A stretch of 12,608 nt of DNA from Myxococcales bacterium (GCA_021784495.1 JAJXSQ010000032.1:1-12608); one strand, 5' to 3'; shown: positions 1-6,748, counted from the stretch's first letter. Notes: a model not told the origin generated them from the sequence alone. Translations and numbers: made by a program.

Positions 1-115
1 CCCGCGCCCCCCGCCGCGCCCCCTCCTCCCCCCTCGCTCCCCGCGCCGGGGACGGGCGCCCCGCCGGGCTGACGGCCGCGCGCGGCGCGATCTCCCCGGC
101 GGGCCGGCGCGCTGG

Positions 116-121
116 TATCCT
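116..121 (+). promoter_or_regulatory. Candidate -10 element (TATCCT) for the CoA-transferase gene
   Basis: TATCCT stands out in a very G+C-rich upstream region. It would place transcription start near 128, giving a leader of about 26 bases that contains the AGGAG ribosome-binding site. I see no good -35 hexamer. Confidence 0.4.
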
Positions 122-153
122 CCGGCGTCTCCCACCGCCGAGGAGCAGCGCGC

Positions 154-1428
154 ATGGCTCGCACCGTCTCCGCCGAGGACGCCGTCGCCGTCATCAAGTC
201 GGGCGACCGCGTCTTCATCCACAGCGTCGCCGCCGCCCCCCAGCGGCTCATCGCGGCCATGACCGCGCGCGCGCCCGAGCTCCGCGTCGTGGAGGTCGTC
301 TCGCTCCACACCGAGGGGCCGGCGCCCTACGCCGATCCGGCGCTGGCCCGGAGCTTCCGGGTGAACGCGCTCTTCGTCGGCGCCAACGTGCGCGAGGCGG
401 TGACCGAGGGGCGCGCCGACTACCTGCCGGTCTTCCTCTCCGAGGTGCCGAACCTCTTCCGCGCCGGGATCCTCCCGCTCGACGTGGCGCTCATCCAGGT
501 CTCGCCGCCGGACCGGCACGGGTTCTACTCGCTCGGGGTCTCGGTGGACGTGGCGCGCGCCGCCGTCCAGACGGCGCGGACGGTCGTCGCCCAGGTGAAC
601 CCCCGGATGCCGCGGACCCACGGCGACGGGATCATCCACGAGGAGGATCTCGACTTCCTCGTCGAGGTGGACGAGCCGATCCTCGAGCTGCCGCAGGTCC
701 CGCTCACCGAGGTGGAGCGGGCGATCGGCGGCCACTGCGCCGAGCTGGTCGACGACGGCGCCTGCCTCCAGATCGGCATCGGCGCCATCCCCCAGGCGAC
801 CCTGGCGGCGCTCCGCGACCACCAGCGGCTCGGCCTCCACACCGAGATGATCTCCGACGGGGTGGTCGACCTCGTCGAGCGGGGGGTCCTCACCGGCGAG
901 GCGAAGCGGGTCCACCCCGGCAAGATCGTCGCCGGCTTCGCGCTGGGCACCCGGCGCCTCTACGACTTCCTCGACGACAACCCGGCGGTCGCCATGCTCG
1001 ACATGGCCTACACCAACGACACCGCCGTCATCCGGCGGAACCCGAAGGTGACGGCGATCAACGGCGCCCTCGAGGTCGACCTGACCGGGCAGGTGTGCGC
1101 CGACTCGATCGGCGACCGGCTCTTCTCCGGGGTCGGCGGGCAGATGGACTTCATCCGCGGCGCGGCCCTGTCGGAGGGGGGCAAGCCGATCATCGCCCTC
1201 CCCTCGATCACCGGCCGCGGGGAGTCGCGGATCGTGAGCTACCTGAAGCCGGGGGCCGGGGTGGTCACCACCCGCGCCCACGTCCACTTCGTGGTCACCG
1301 AGCACGGCATCGCCGACCTCTGGGGGAAGAACCTCCGGCAGCGGGCCGCGGCGCTCATCGCCATCGCCCACCCGTCCCACCGCGACGCGCTCGCCGCGGA
1401 GGCGCGCCGCCGCTTCGGGAGCTGGTGA
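154..1428 (+). CDS. Acetyl-CoA hydrolase/transferase family protein (4-hydroxybutyrate/butyrate CoA-transferase-like)
   Basis: A 424-aa cytoplasmic enzyme expected to move CoA between a short-chain acyl-CoA and a free acid such as acetate. The N-terminal half opens with VSAEDAVAVIKSGDRV (residues 5-20), the usual family start. The C-terminal half has HTEMISDGVVDL (229-240), in which E231 aligns with the glutamate that forms the glutamyl-CoA thioester. It also has LGTRRLYDFLDDNP (264-277) and GVGGQMDFIRGA (326-337). The length matches the roughly 430-aa 4-hydroxybutyrate and butyryl-CoA:acetate CoA-transferases. AGGAG (141-145) lies 8 bases before the ATG and supports this start. The gene stands alone and ends 18 bases from the convergent DUF2804 gene. 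Family membership is clear. The acyl substrate cannot be read from sequence, and hydrolase activity is a less likely alternative. Confidence 0.9.
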   Translation: MARTVSAEDAVAVIKSGDRVFIHSVAAAPQRLIAAMTARAPELRVVEVVSLHTEGPAPYADPALARSFRVNALFVGANVREAVTEGRADYLPVFLSEVPNLFRAGILPLDVALIQVSPPDRHGFYSLGVSVDVARAAVQTARTVVAQVNPRMPRTHGDGIIHEEDLDFLVEVDEPILELPQVPLTEVERAIGGHCAELVDDGACLQIGIGAIPQATLAALRDHQRLGLHTEMISDGVVDLVERGVLTGEAKRVHPGKIVAGFALGTRRLYDFLDDNPAVAMLDMAYTNDTAVIRRNPKVTAINGALEVDLTGQVCADSIGDRLFSGVGGQMDFIRGAALSEGGKPIIALPSITGRGESRIVSYLKPGAGVVTTRAHVHFVVTEHGIADLWGKNLRQRAAALIAIAHPSHRDALAAEARRRFGSW

Positions 1429-1446
1429 CGGGGGGCGGCGCCCGCC

Positions 1447-2484
1447 TCACCCGCGCGACCAGGTCTCCTCGGCCCGCGCCGCGAGGTCGGCGACGTGGAG
1501 CCGCTCGCCGCCCGGCCCCGGCAGGTGGCCGGAGAGCTCCCCGGCGAGCTGCACCCTCCGGGTGGAGAGGAGCAGGAGCGTCCGCGCCTCCCGGTGGATC
1601 GCCCCGGGGCGGAAGATCAGCTCCACCCGGCCGTCCTCGCTCGCGATCCGCCACGGCGAGGAGGTCGACGCCGGATCGACCTCGAAGGCGACCGCCGGGA
1701 GGAGGACCGGGCCGGGGTCGACGAGGAGGACGCCCTCCCCCCCGTCCTCCGGCGCCGGCCCGGGGAGGCCGTCGACGAGGTGGAGCGCGACCGCCCTCCC
1801 GCCGGATCGACCGGCCGCGGTCAGCTTCCGCCAGGAGATCTCGCGGGGGAAGATCCCGGCGCCGAACTCGATCGTCGCCAGCGCGCCGCCGAGCGGCACC
1901 TCGCGCCCCCGGACGGTGAGGAGCCCGTCGACCGGCAGCGGCCCGGCCGCCTGCGCGGCGCGCACCCCGGCGCCGGGGAGGGGCGCGACGAGCGAGAAGG
2001 GCTCCGGGCCGCCGCCGGCGTCGAGCCGCGCCTCGAGGCGGAGCCCGTCGCCGACGTCGGCCTCCAGCTGGTAGCGGTCCGAGCGCCGCTCGATCGCCAG
2101 CGCGATCCCGGGGCCGACGAAGGAGGCCCGGGCGCCCGCGCCCGGCCTGGCGCCGACGGTGGCGCTGAGCCCCGGGAGCCCGGCGCCCGCCCGATCGAAG
2201 AGGAGCTCGCCGCTCCGCCGCTCGGCGACCCAGATCGATCCGCCGGCGAGCAGGCCGCCCTCGATCACGTCGAGGGCGACGACGTGATCCCGCCCGGCCA
2301 GGACCACCGACTGCCAGCGGCGAGTCAGCGCGGCGTGGCGGAGCCCGGCGAGGAGCCCGGGCGGGGAGAGCGGAGAGAGATCGGCGGCGCCGAGCGAGCC
2401 GGCGTAGGCGCCGAGGCGAGGGGCGCCGGTCGGGCCGAGCGCGCTCGCCGGCGCCCGCGGGAGTCGAGGGGAGTCCGCCGGCAC
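1447..2484 (-). CDS. DUF2804 family protein, function unknown
   Basis: A 345-aa protein starting at GTG (2482-2484), 26 bases downstream of the lpxC stop on the same strand, so it is probably co-transcribed with lpxC. No ATG precedes the conserved part, and the open frame upstream only overlaps lpxC in another phase, so this GTG is the first sensible start. The match to DUF2804 is by overall pattern. There is an early W-x-S...H-x-x-A-L segment followed by GGSIWVAERRSGE, a central EISWRKLTAAGRSGGRAVALHLVDG block, and a C-terminal QLAGELSGHLPG...EETWSRG ending. No signal peptide or membrane helix is visible. Predicted content is largely beta. The biochemical role is unknown and I do not propose one. 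Confidence 0.72.
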   Translation of the reverse strand: MPADSPRLPRAPASALGPTGAPRLGAYAGSLGAADLSPLSPPGLLAGLRHAALTRRWQSVVLAGRDHVVALDVIEGGLLAGGSIWVAERRSGELLFDRAGAGLPGLSATVGARPGAGARASFVGPGIALAIERRSDRYQLEADVGDGLRLEARLDAGGGPEPFSLVAPLPGAGVRAAQAAGPLPVDGLLTVRGREVPLGGALATIEFGAGIFPREISWRKLTAAGRSGGRAVALHLVDGLPGPAPEDGGEGVLLVDPGPVLLPAVAFEVDPASTSSPWRIASEDGRVELIFRPGAIHREARTLLLLSTRRVQLAGELSGHLPGPGGERLHVADLAARAEETWSRG

Positions 2485-2510
2485 GCGGGCGTTCCGGCCC
2501 GGGCCGCCGC

Positions 2511-3446
2511 TCAGGCCGGCTGGGGCGAGCCGGCGCCGACCGCGGCCCCGACCCCGAGCGGCAGGCGGGCCCGGGCGCCCTCGCTGTCCGCGGAGACCTG
2601 GACCACCCGGTGGCAGTCCGGATCGGAGAGGACCTGCCGGACGAGCGCCTGGTTGAGCGCGTGGCCGCTCTTCACCGCGGTGAGCGCGCCGAGCAGCGGC
2701 CGGCCGAGGAGCGCCAGGTCGCCGATGGCGTCGAGCACCTTGTGGCGGGCGAACTCGTCGGGGAAGCGCAGCCCCTCCGGGTTGAGGATGGAGAAGTCGT
2801 CGACGACGATCGCGTTCTCGAGGCTGCCGCCGCGCGCCAGCCCCCGCGCCTGCATCGCCTCGATGTCGCGCCGGAAGCAGAAGGTCCGGGCGCGCGCGAC
2901 CTCGCGCTCGAAGGTCCGGTCCGAGACCTCGATCCCGAAGCCCTGGTCGGTGATGAGCGGGTGGCCGAAGTCGGCGGTGAAGCGGACCGAGAAGCCGTCG
3001 GCCGGCTCGAGCCGCGCCAGCTTGTCTCCGTCCCGGACCTCGACGGGCCGGGTGAGGACCAGGTACCGCTTCGCCTCCCGCTGGATCCGGGCGCCGGCCT
3101 CCACCAGCATGCAGACGAACGGGGCGGCCGAGCCGTCGAGGATCGGGACCTCCGGGCCGTCCACCTCGACGCGGCAGTTGTCGATCCCCATCCCGTGGAG
3201 CGCGGCGAGGACGTGCTCCACGGTGGCGACCCGGGCCGCCCCCTGGCCGAGGCTCGTGGAGAGGCGCGTGTCGACGACCAGGTCGTGGCGCGCGGGGAGC
3301 TCGAGGTCGAGGTCCCGCCGGACGAAGGTGATGCCGGCGTCGGCCGGGGCCGGCGCGAGCGTGAGCGTGACCGGCGCGCCGGAGTGAAGCCCGACCCCGG
3401 TGCAGCTCACCCGCCGCGCCACCGTCCGCTGGTTCCAGAATGCCAT
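2511..3446 (-). CDS. lpxC: UDP-3-O-acyl-N-acetylglucosamine deacetylase LpxC
   Basis: A 311-aa cytoplasmic zinc enzyme that removes the acetyl group from UDP-3-O-acyl-GlcNAc, the committed step of lipid A synthesis. The start MAFWNQRTVARRVSCTGVGLHSG is the usual LpxC N-terminus. TVEHVLAALHGMGIDN (75-90) gives the catalytic E77 and zinc ligand H78. SLENAIVVDD (208-217) and HKVLDAIGDLALLGRP (235-250) supply ligands H235 and D239. SGHALNQ (260-266) supplies H262. All key residues are present and the length is normal. The frame stays open upstream to an ATG at 3599, but homologues start here, so the shorter form is chosen. The ribosome-binding site is weak (GGGGAA, complement of 3456-3461). A structured leader and a candidate promoter lie upstream. 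The C-terminal tail GVGAAVGAGSPQPA is low-complexity. Confidence 0.97.
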   Translation of the reverse strand: MAFWNQRTVARRVSCTGVGLHSGAPVTLTLAPAPADAGITFVRRDLDLELPARHDLVVDTRLSTSLGQGAARVATVEHVLAALHGMGIDNCRVEVDGPEVPILDGSAAPFVCMLVEAGARIQREAKRYLVLTRPVEVRDGDKLARLEPADGFSVRFTADFGHPLITDQGFGIEVSDRTFEREVARARTFCFRRDIEAMQARGLARGGSLENAIVVDDFSILNPEGLRFPDEFARHKVLDAIGDLALLGRPLLGALTAVKSGHALNQALVRQVLSDPDCHRVVQVSADSEGARARLPLGVGAAVGAGSPQPA

Positions 3447-3464
3447 GCGCGTCCGTTCCCCGAG

Positions 3465-3478
3465 CTCGCCCCCGCGAG
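3465..3478 (-). promoter_or_regulatory. Small hairpin just upstream of the lpxC ribosome-binding site
   Basis: On the lpxC strand, CTCGC, a GGGG loop and GCGAG form a perfect 5-bp stem with a 4-base loop, ending 18 bases before the ATG. It is short and could be chance at this G+C content. It sits next to the larger nested structure at 3491-3552. Confidence 0.35.
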
Positions 3479-3490
3479 ATCCGCTGCACC

Positions 3491-3552
3491 CACGTCGATT
3501 GAGGATCCGGCCGGCGACCGCCGGCCTGACTCCCCCTTGAGCAATCGACATG
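3491..3552 (-). promoter_or_regulatory. Candidate structured RNA element in the lpxC 5' leader
   Basis: Read on the lpxC strand, CATGTCGATTG (3552-3542) pairs with CAATCGACGTG (3501-3491). This is an 11-bp stem: ten Watson-Crick pairs and one G-U. It encloses a second stem, GGCCGGC, loop GGTC, GCCGGCC (3526-3509); as DNA this is a perfect 8+2+8 palindrome. The unpaired arm between the outer and inner stems is purine-rich (AAGGGGGAG). The element lies about 45 bases upstream of the lpxC ATG and downstream of the candidate promoter, so it would be transcribed. I do not recognise it as a known riboswitch class. It could act in attenuation, mRNA stability or protein binding, or be fortuitous. Confidence 0.45.
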
Positions 3553-3589
3553 CCAGTCGGTGCGCCCGGGAGCATCGGCGCGCGGCCGC

Positions 3590-3619
3590 TCGATAGCATG
3601 CAACACGGCGCGAGATCAA
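3590..3619 (-). promoter_or_regulatory. Candidate sigma-70 promoter for lpxC
   Basis: On the minus strand, TTGATC (complement of 3614-3619) is followed after 18 bases by TATCGA (complement of 3590-3595), with TG one base before the hexamer as in an extended -10. Transcription would start near 3583 and give a leader of about 137 bases containing the nested stems. Confidence 0.45.
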
Positions 3620-3696
3620 AGGTTTCGGACGATCCACTCCAGGCCTACACGCCCCCCTCTGACGCACCCCGTCGGATGGCCTGACACCCGGCCGGG

Positions 3697-3722
3697 CGAT
3701 CGCGACATCCGTGTCGCGATCG
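3697..3722. promoter_or_regulatory. Perfect 26-bp palindrome (11-bp arms, 4-bp spacer), putative operator
   Basis: The half-site CGATCGCGACA (3697-3707) is repeated exactly in inverted orientation at 3712-3722 around TCCG. A second perfect palindrome, CCCGGCCGGG, abuts it at 3687-3696. The 26-bp palindrome ends 32 bases before the candidate -10 hexamer of the rhomboid gene, about -71 to -46 from the presumed start site, where a dimeric regulator could bind. No T-tract follows, so it is not a canonical intrinsic terminator. I cannot assign it to a known regulator. Confidence 0.5.
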
Positions 3723-3754
3723 GCGCCGAGCCGGCGCGCTGCGGGGGCCCGGTG

Positions 3755-3760
3755 TAGCCT
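3755..3760 (+). promoter_or_regulatory. Candidate -10 element (TAGCCT) for the rhomboid gene, probably leaderless
   Basis: TAGCCT ends 8 bases before the GTG start at 3769, which has no Shine-Dalgarno sequence. A start site about 7 bases downstream of the hexamer would put the start codon at or next to +1. No convincing -35 hexamer is seen. Confidence 0.4.
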
Positions 3761-3768
3761 CGGCCCGC

Positions 3769-4482
3769 GTGATCCCGCTCCACGACGACGTCCGCACCCG
3801 GCGCGTCCCGGCGCTCACCGCCGCGCTGGTCGCCGCGAACCTCGCCGCCTTCGCCTGGCAGCTGCGCGCCGGCCTCGCCCGGTCGATCGAGATCGGCGGC
3901 GCCATCCCCTACGAGCTGCTCACCTCCACCGACATCGGCCCCCGGGATCTCCTCCCGCCGCCGCTCACCGTCCTCACCAGCATGTTCCTCCACGCCGGCC
4001 CCTGGCACCTCGGCGGGAACCTGCTCTTCCTCTGGATCTTCGGGCGGCGCGTGGAGGGCGCGCTCGGGCACCTCCGCTTCGCCGCCCTCTACCTCGGCGC
4101 GGGGATCGCCGCAGCGCTGGCGCAGGCGATCGCCACCGCGAGCGGCGCGGCGGGGCTGGCGCCGGGGCCCGCCGCCGCCGCGCTCTCGACGCCGATGGTC
4201 GGCGCGAGCGGCGCGATCGCCGGCCTCCTCGCGGCCTACCTGCTCCTCTTCCCCCGGGCGCGCATCGGCACCGCCTTCCTCGTCTTCATCCTCGTCCGGG
4301 TGGTCGACGTGCCGGCGGCGATCTTCATCGGCGGCTGGTTCCTGCTCCAGGTGGCGACGGCGCTCCTCGGCGGCGCGCCGGGGGTGGCGGTCTTCGCCCA
4401 CGTCGGCGGCTTCGTCGCCGGCCTGGCGGGCGCGCTCCTCCTCCGCCGCCGCGGCCCGTCCCCCCCGCGCCGCGCCCGGTGA
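3769..4482 (+). CDS. Rhomboid family intramembrane serine protease
   Basis: A 237-aa polytopic membrane protein expected to cleave transmembrane substrates within the bilayer. The start MIPLHDDVRTRRVPALTAALVA is typical of the bacterial rhomboid group with a short cytoplasmic N-terminus, and supports the GTG start. MFLHAGPWHLGGN (72-84) carries H80 and N84 of the oxyanion region. GASG (145-148) carries the nucleophile S147, and FAHVGGFVAG (209-218) the catalytic base H211. About six hydrophobic segments are visible, with an Arg/Pro-rich cytoplasmic-type tail. There is an Ala/Gly/Pro-rich insertion (about 122-143) before the GASG motif. The gene is monocistronic, divergent from lpxC and stops 16 bases from the convergent ruvB. 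Substrate unknown. Confidence 0.93.
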   Translation: MIPLHDDVRTRRVPALTAALVAANLAAFAWQLRAGLARSIEIGGAIPYELLTSTDIGPRDLLPPPLTVLTSMFLHAGPWHLGGNLLFLWIFGRRVEGALGHLRFAALYLGAGIAAALAQAIATASGAAGLAPGPAAAALSTPMVGASGAIAGLLAAYLLLFPRARIGTAFLVFILVRVVDVPAAIFIGGWFLLQVATALLGGAPGVAVFAHVGGFVAGLAGALLLRRRGPSPPRRAR

Positions 4483-4498
4483 GCCGGGCCAGGCGCCC

Positions 4499-5527
4499 TC
4501 AGAGGAGGGAGCCCTGGTCCCCGCGGGCGCGCTCGCGCCCGAGGTGGGCGTAGGCCTGCGGCAGGGCCACGCGCCCGCGCGGCGTGCGGGCCAGGTAGCC
4601 CTCGCGGACGAGGAACGGCTCGTAGACGTCCTCGATCGTCCCGGCCTCCTCGCCGACCGAGGCGGCGACGGCGTCGAGCCCCACCGGTCCGCCGCCGAAG
4701 ACGTCGATGACCGTGGCCAGGATCCGGCGGTCCATCCCGTCGAGGCCGCGGGCGTCGACCTCGAGCCGCGCGAGCGTGGTGTCGACGATCGCGCGGGTGA
4801 GGCGGCCGTCCCCCTCGACCTGGGCGAAGTCCCGGGCGCGCTGGAGGAGCCGGATGGCGATCCGCGGCGTGCCGCGCGCCCGGCCGGCGAGCGCCTCCAG
4901 CCCCGCCTCCTCGACCGGCAGCGCCAGCTTGCGCGCCGCCCGGCCCGCGATCTCCTGCAGCTCGGCCGCCCCGTAGAAGTCGAGCCGCTCCTGGATCGGG
5001 AAGCGGTCGCGCAGGGGGGCGGCGAGGAGGCCGGTCCGGGTCGTCGCGCCGATGAGGGTGAAGCGCTCGAGCTTCATCTCCATGGTCTGGGCGCCGATGC
5101 CGGCGCCGAGCACCACGTCGAAGCGGAAGTCCTCCATCGCCGGGTAGAGCGCCTCCTCGACGGCGGGGGAGAGGCGGTGGATCTCGTCGATGAAGAGGAT
5201 GTCGCGGGGCGCGAGCGCCGTGAGGAGGCCGGCGAGGTCGCCCTTCTTCACCAGCGCCGGGCCGCTCGTCACGTGGAGCGCGACCCCGAGCTCCCGGGCC
5301 AGGATGTGGGCGAGCGAGGTCTTGCCGAGCCCGGGCGGACCGGAGAGGAGGACGTGGTCGAGCGCCTCGCCCCGCCCCCGCGCCGCCGCCGCGTAGACCT
5401 TCAGGTTCTCGACGATCTTCTCCTGCCCGACGTACTCGCCGAAGGTCGAGGGGCGGAGGGACTGCTCGAGCTTCTCCTCGCCCTCGCGGCTCCCGGGGCT
5501 CACCTCGCGGGCGGGGCGGACGGTCAC
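4499..5527 (-). CDS. ruvB: Holliday junction branch migration ATPase RuvB
   Basis: A 342-aa AAA+ motor that, as a hexamer loaded by RuvA, drives Holliday junction branch migration. Visible elements in order: LRPSTFGEYVGQEKI (24-38), Walker A GPPGLGKT (63-70), Walker B DILFIDEIHR (109-118), sensor 1 GATTRTG (160-166), the arginine-finger segment LRDRF (172-176), sensor 2 GTPR (219-222), and a C-terminal winged-helix domain from about 258. The sensor 2 helix normally reads GTPRIANRLL; here it reads GTPRIAIRLL, with Ile at 225 in place of Asn. The GTG start shares GTGA (5527-5524) with the ruvA stop, indicating translational coupling. It is the last gene of the ruvCAB operon. Confidence 0.98.
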   Translation of the reverse strand: MTVRPAREVSPGSREGEEKLEQSLRPSTFGEYVGQEKIVENLKVYAAAARGRGEALDHVLLSGPPGLGKTSLAHILARELGVALHVTSGPALVKKGDLAGLLTALAPRDILFIDEIHRLSPAVEEALYPAMEDFRFDVVLGAGIGAQTMEMKLERFTLIGATTRTGLLAAPLRDRFPIQERLDFYGAAELQEIAGRAARKLALPVEEAGLEALAGRARGTPRIAIRLLQRARDFAQVEGDGRLTRAIVDTTLARLEVDARGLDGMDRRILATVIDVFGGGPVGLDAVAASVGEEAGTIEDVYEPFLVREGYLARTPRGRVALPQAYAHLGRERARGDQGSLL

Positions 5528-6156
5528 GGCGCCCCCGCCTTGCCGCGCGGGGGCGACGCCGGGGCCTCGCCGCGGAGCGCCCGGAGCGCCTCGCGGAGCA
5601 GCTCGTCGAGCCCCTTCCCCTCGGCCCCCTGGCGCAGGCTCTCGGCCACCTGCTCGGCCTGCGGCGGCCGGTAGCCGAGCCCCACCAGCGCGGCGGCGAG
5701 CTGATCGAGCGGGCCGCCGGGCGAGGCCGGCGCCGGCCCGGCGGCGCGGGCGAGCGAGAGGAGCTTGTCCCGGAGCTCGACCACCAGCCGCTCCGCCGTC
5801 TTCTTCCCGACGCCGGGCACCCGGGTGAGCCGGGCGACGTCCCCCTGGGCGACCGCCCGCGCCAGCTCCCGCGGCTCGATCCCCGAGAGGATGTTCTGCG
5901 CCGCGCGGGGCCCGACCCCCTTCACCTCGACGAGCGCCCGGAAGACGTCCTCCTCCTCGGAGGTGGCGAAGCCGAAGAGGTCGATCGAGTCCTGCCGGAC
6001 GTGGGTCACGATCCGCAGCTCGACCCGGTCGCCGCGGGGAGGCAGGGCGAGGAGCGAGGCGGCCGAGAGGTGGACCAGGTACCCGACGCCCCCCACGTCG
6101 ACCACCGCCAGGTCCTCGCCCTTCTCCAGGACGGCGCCGGCCAGCCGGGCGATCAC
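5524..6156 (-). CDS. ruvA: Holliday junction DNA-binding protein RuvA
   Basis: A 210-aa protein that forms a tetramer on the four-way junction and recruits RuvB. Domain I (1-63) begins MIARLAGAVLEKGEDLAVVDVGGVGY. Domain II has the two helix-hairpin-helix motifs, LVEVKGVGPRAAQNIL (75-90) and LTRVPGVGKKTAERLVVEL (110-128). Domain III (about 150-195), which contacts RuvB, includes AAALVGLGYRPPQAEQ. The linker (about 136-150) is Ala/Pro/Gly-rich, and the end carries an extra Pro-rich tail (199-210). At the acidic pin, E. coli has Glu55-Asp56; this protein has Gln55-Asp56. The GTG start overlaps the ruvC stop in GTGA (6156-6153), and the ruvA stop overlaps the ruvB start in the same way. Confidence 0.98.
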   Translation of the reverse strand: MIARLAGAVLEKGEDLAVVDVGGVGYLVHLSAASLLALPPRGDRVELRIVTHVRQDSIDLFGFATSEEEDVFRALVEVKGVGPRAAQNILSGIEPRELARAVAQGDVARLTRVPGVGKKTAERLVVELRDKLLSLARAAGPAPASPGGPLDQLAAALVGLGYRPPQAEQVAESLRQGAEGKGLDELLREALRALRGEAPASPPRGKAGAP

Positions 6157-6701
6157 CGGCGCCCCCCGGGATCGCGGCGCGAGGAGCGCAGCCGGGAGAG
6201 GGCGCGCGCGGCGACCGCCCGGGGCGGGGTCGCCGGGCGGAGCGCGCGCCGCGCGAGGTGGCAGACCGCCAGCGCCACCGCGTCGGCCTCGTCCGACAGC
6301 CGGGCCTCGAGGCCGAGGAGGGCGCGGGCCGTCCGGATCATCTGGTCCTTGCCCGCCCGGCCGCTCCCGGTGAAGGCGAGCTTCACCTGGGCCGGCGCGT
6401 ACTCGTGGACCGGCAGCCCCGCGCGCGCCGCGGCCGCGAGCGCGACGCCGCGCGCCTGGCCGAGCACCAGCGCCGACCGCGGCGAGACCCCGGCGAAGAC
6501 CTGCTCGACCGCCGCCTCGGCCGGCCCGGTCCGGGCGATCACCCCGCCCAGCGCCTCGAGGATCACCGCGAGCCGCTCCGCCACCGGACGATCGCCCGGG
6601 ACGATGACGCCCGACTCCACGAGGGAGAGCCGCCCGCCGGAGCGGGCCACCACCCCGTAGCCGCAGCGGCGCGAGCCGGGATCGATGCCGAGGATCACCA
6701 T
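6153..6701 (-). CDS. ruvC: Crossover junction endodeoxyribonuclease RuvC
   Basis: A 182-aa resolvase with an RNase H-like fold that cuts Holliday junctions symmetrically. ILGIDPGSRRCGYGV (3-17) contains D7. AVEQVF (64-69) contains E66. LSDEADAVALAVCH (135-148) contains D137 and D140. These are the four acidic metal ligands. The end (about 151-182) is Arg/Pro/Ala-rich and slightly longer than in E. coli (173 aa). The ATG (6699-6701) has no Shine-Dalgarno sequence, but a TAGCAT hexamer lies 9 bases upstream, suggesting its own leaderless promoter. The MFS gene stops only 47 bases upstream on the same strand, so read-through is also possible. Gene order is ruvC-ruvA-ruvB. Confidence 0.97.
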   Translation of the reverse strand: MVILGIDPGSRRCGYGVVARSGGRLSLVESGVIVPGDRPVAERLAVILEALGGVIARTGPAEAAVEQVFAGVSPRSALVLGQARGVALAAAARAGLPVHEYAPAQVKLAFTGSGRAGKDQMIRTARALLGLEARLSDEADAVALAVCHLARRALRPATPPRAVAARALSRLRSSRRDPGGRR

Positions 6702-6710
6702 GGGCGGCCC

Positions 6711-6716
6711 ATGCTA
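6711..6716 (-). promoter_or_regulatory. Candidate -10 element (TAGCAT) for ruvCAB
   Basis: On the minus strand TAGCAT lies 9 bases before the ruvC ATG, inside the 47-base gap after the MFS gene. The start codon has no ribosome-binding site, so a leaderless or near-leaderless transcript fits. The -35 region is poor. Confidence 0.4.
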
Positions 6717-6748
6717 GCAGAGGCTGAACGGAGGTCCAGCGTCGGGGC

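Larger units (their letters stand above)
3447..3768. other. 322-bp divergent intergenic region between lpxC and the rhomboid gene
   Basis: The largest gap in the window, and less G+C-extreme than the genes. From left to right it holds the weak lpxC ribosome-binding site, a small hairpin, the nested stem element, the lpxC promoter candidate, a stretch without recognisable signals (3620-3686), two adjacent palindromes and the TAGCCT hexamer. Open frames across it show no plausible protein. Confidence 0.7.

Noticed and set aside
1..72. A Pro/Ala-rich open frame ending in TGA at 70-72 that could be the tail of an upstream gene
   Set aside because: The stretch is low-complexity C-rich DNA open in several frames, and without the upstream sequence no gene can be supported.
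60..103. A 9-bp inverted repeat (60-68 with 95-103) upstream of the CoA-transferase gene
   Set aside because: Made only of G and C with a 26-base loop, which is expected by chance in this composition, and not placed like an operator or terminator.
1429..1446. Intrinsic terminators in the short convergent gaps at 1429-1446 and 4483-4498
   Set aside because: No hairpin followed by a T-tract is present in either gap.
3447..3599. A 51-residue N-terminal extension of LpxC from an ATG at 3599
   Set aside because: LpxC proteins begin at the chosen Met, and the extension covers the structured non-coding leader and shows no homologous sequence.
1447..3606. A 719-codon open frame on the minus strand spanning lpxC and the DUF2804 gene
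   Set aside because: Its first half is lpxC in another phase and Arg/Pro-rich. Only the part from 2484 onward is a real protein.
4544..5674. A 376-codon plus-strand frame antisense to ruvB
   Set aside because: Its repetitive Glu/Asp/Arg/Leu composition mirrors the ruvB codons, and no family is recognisable.
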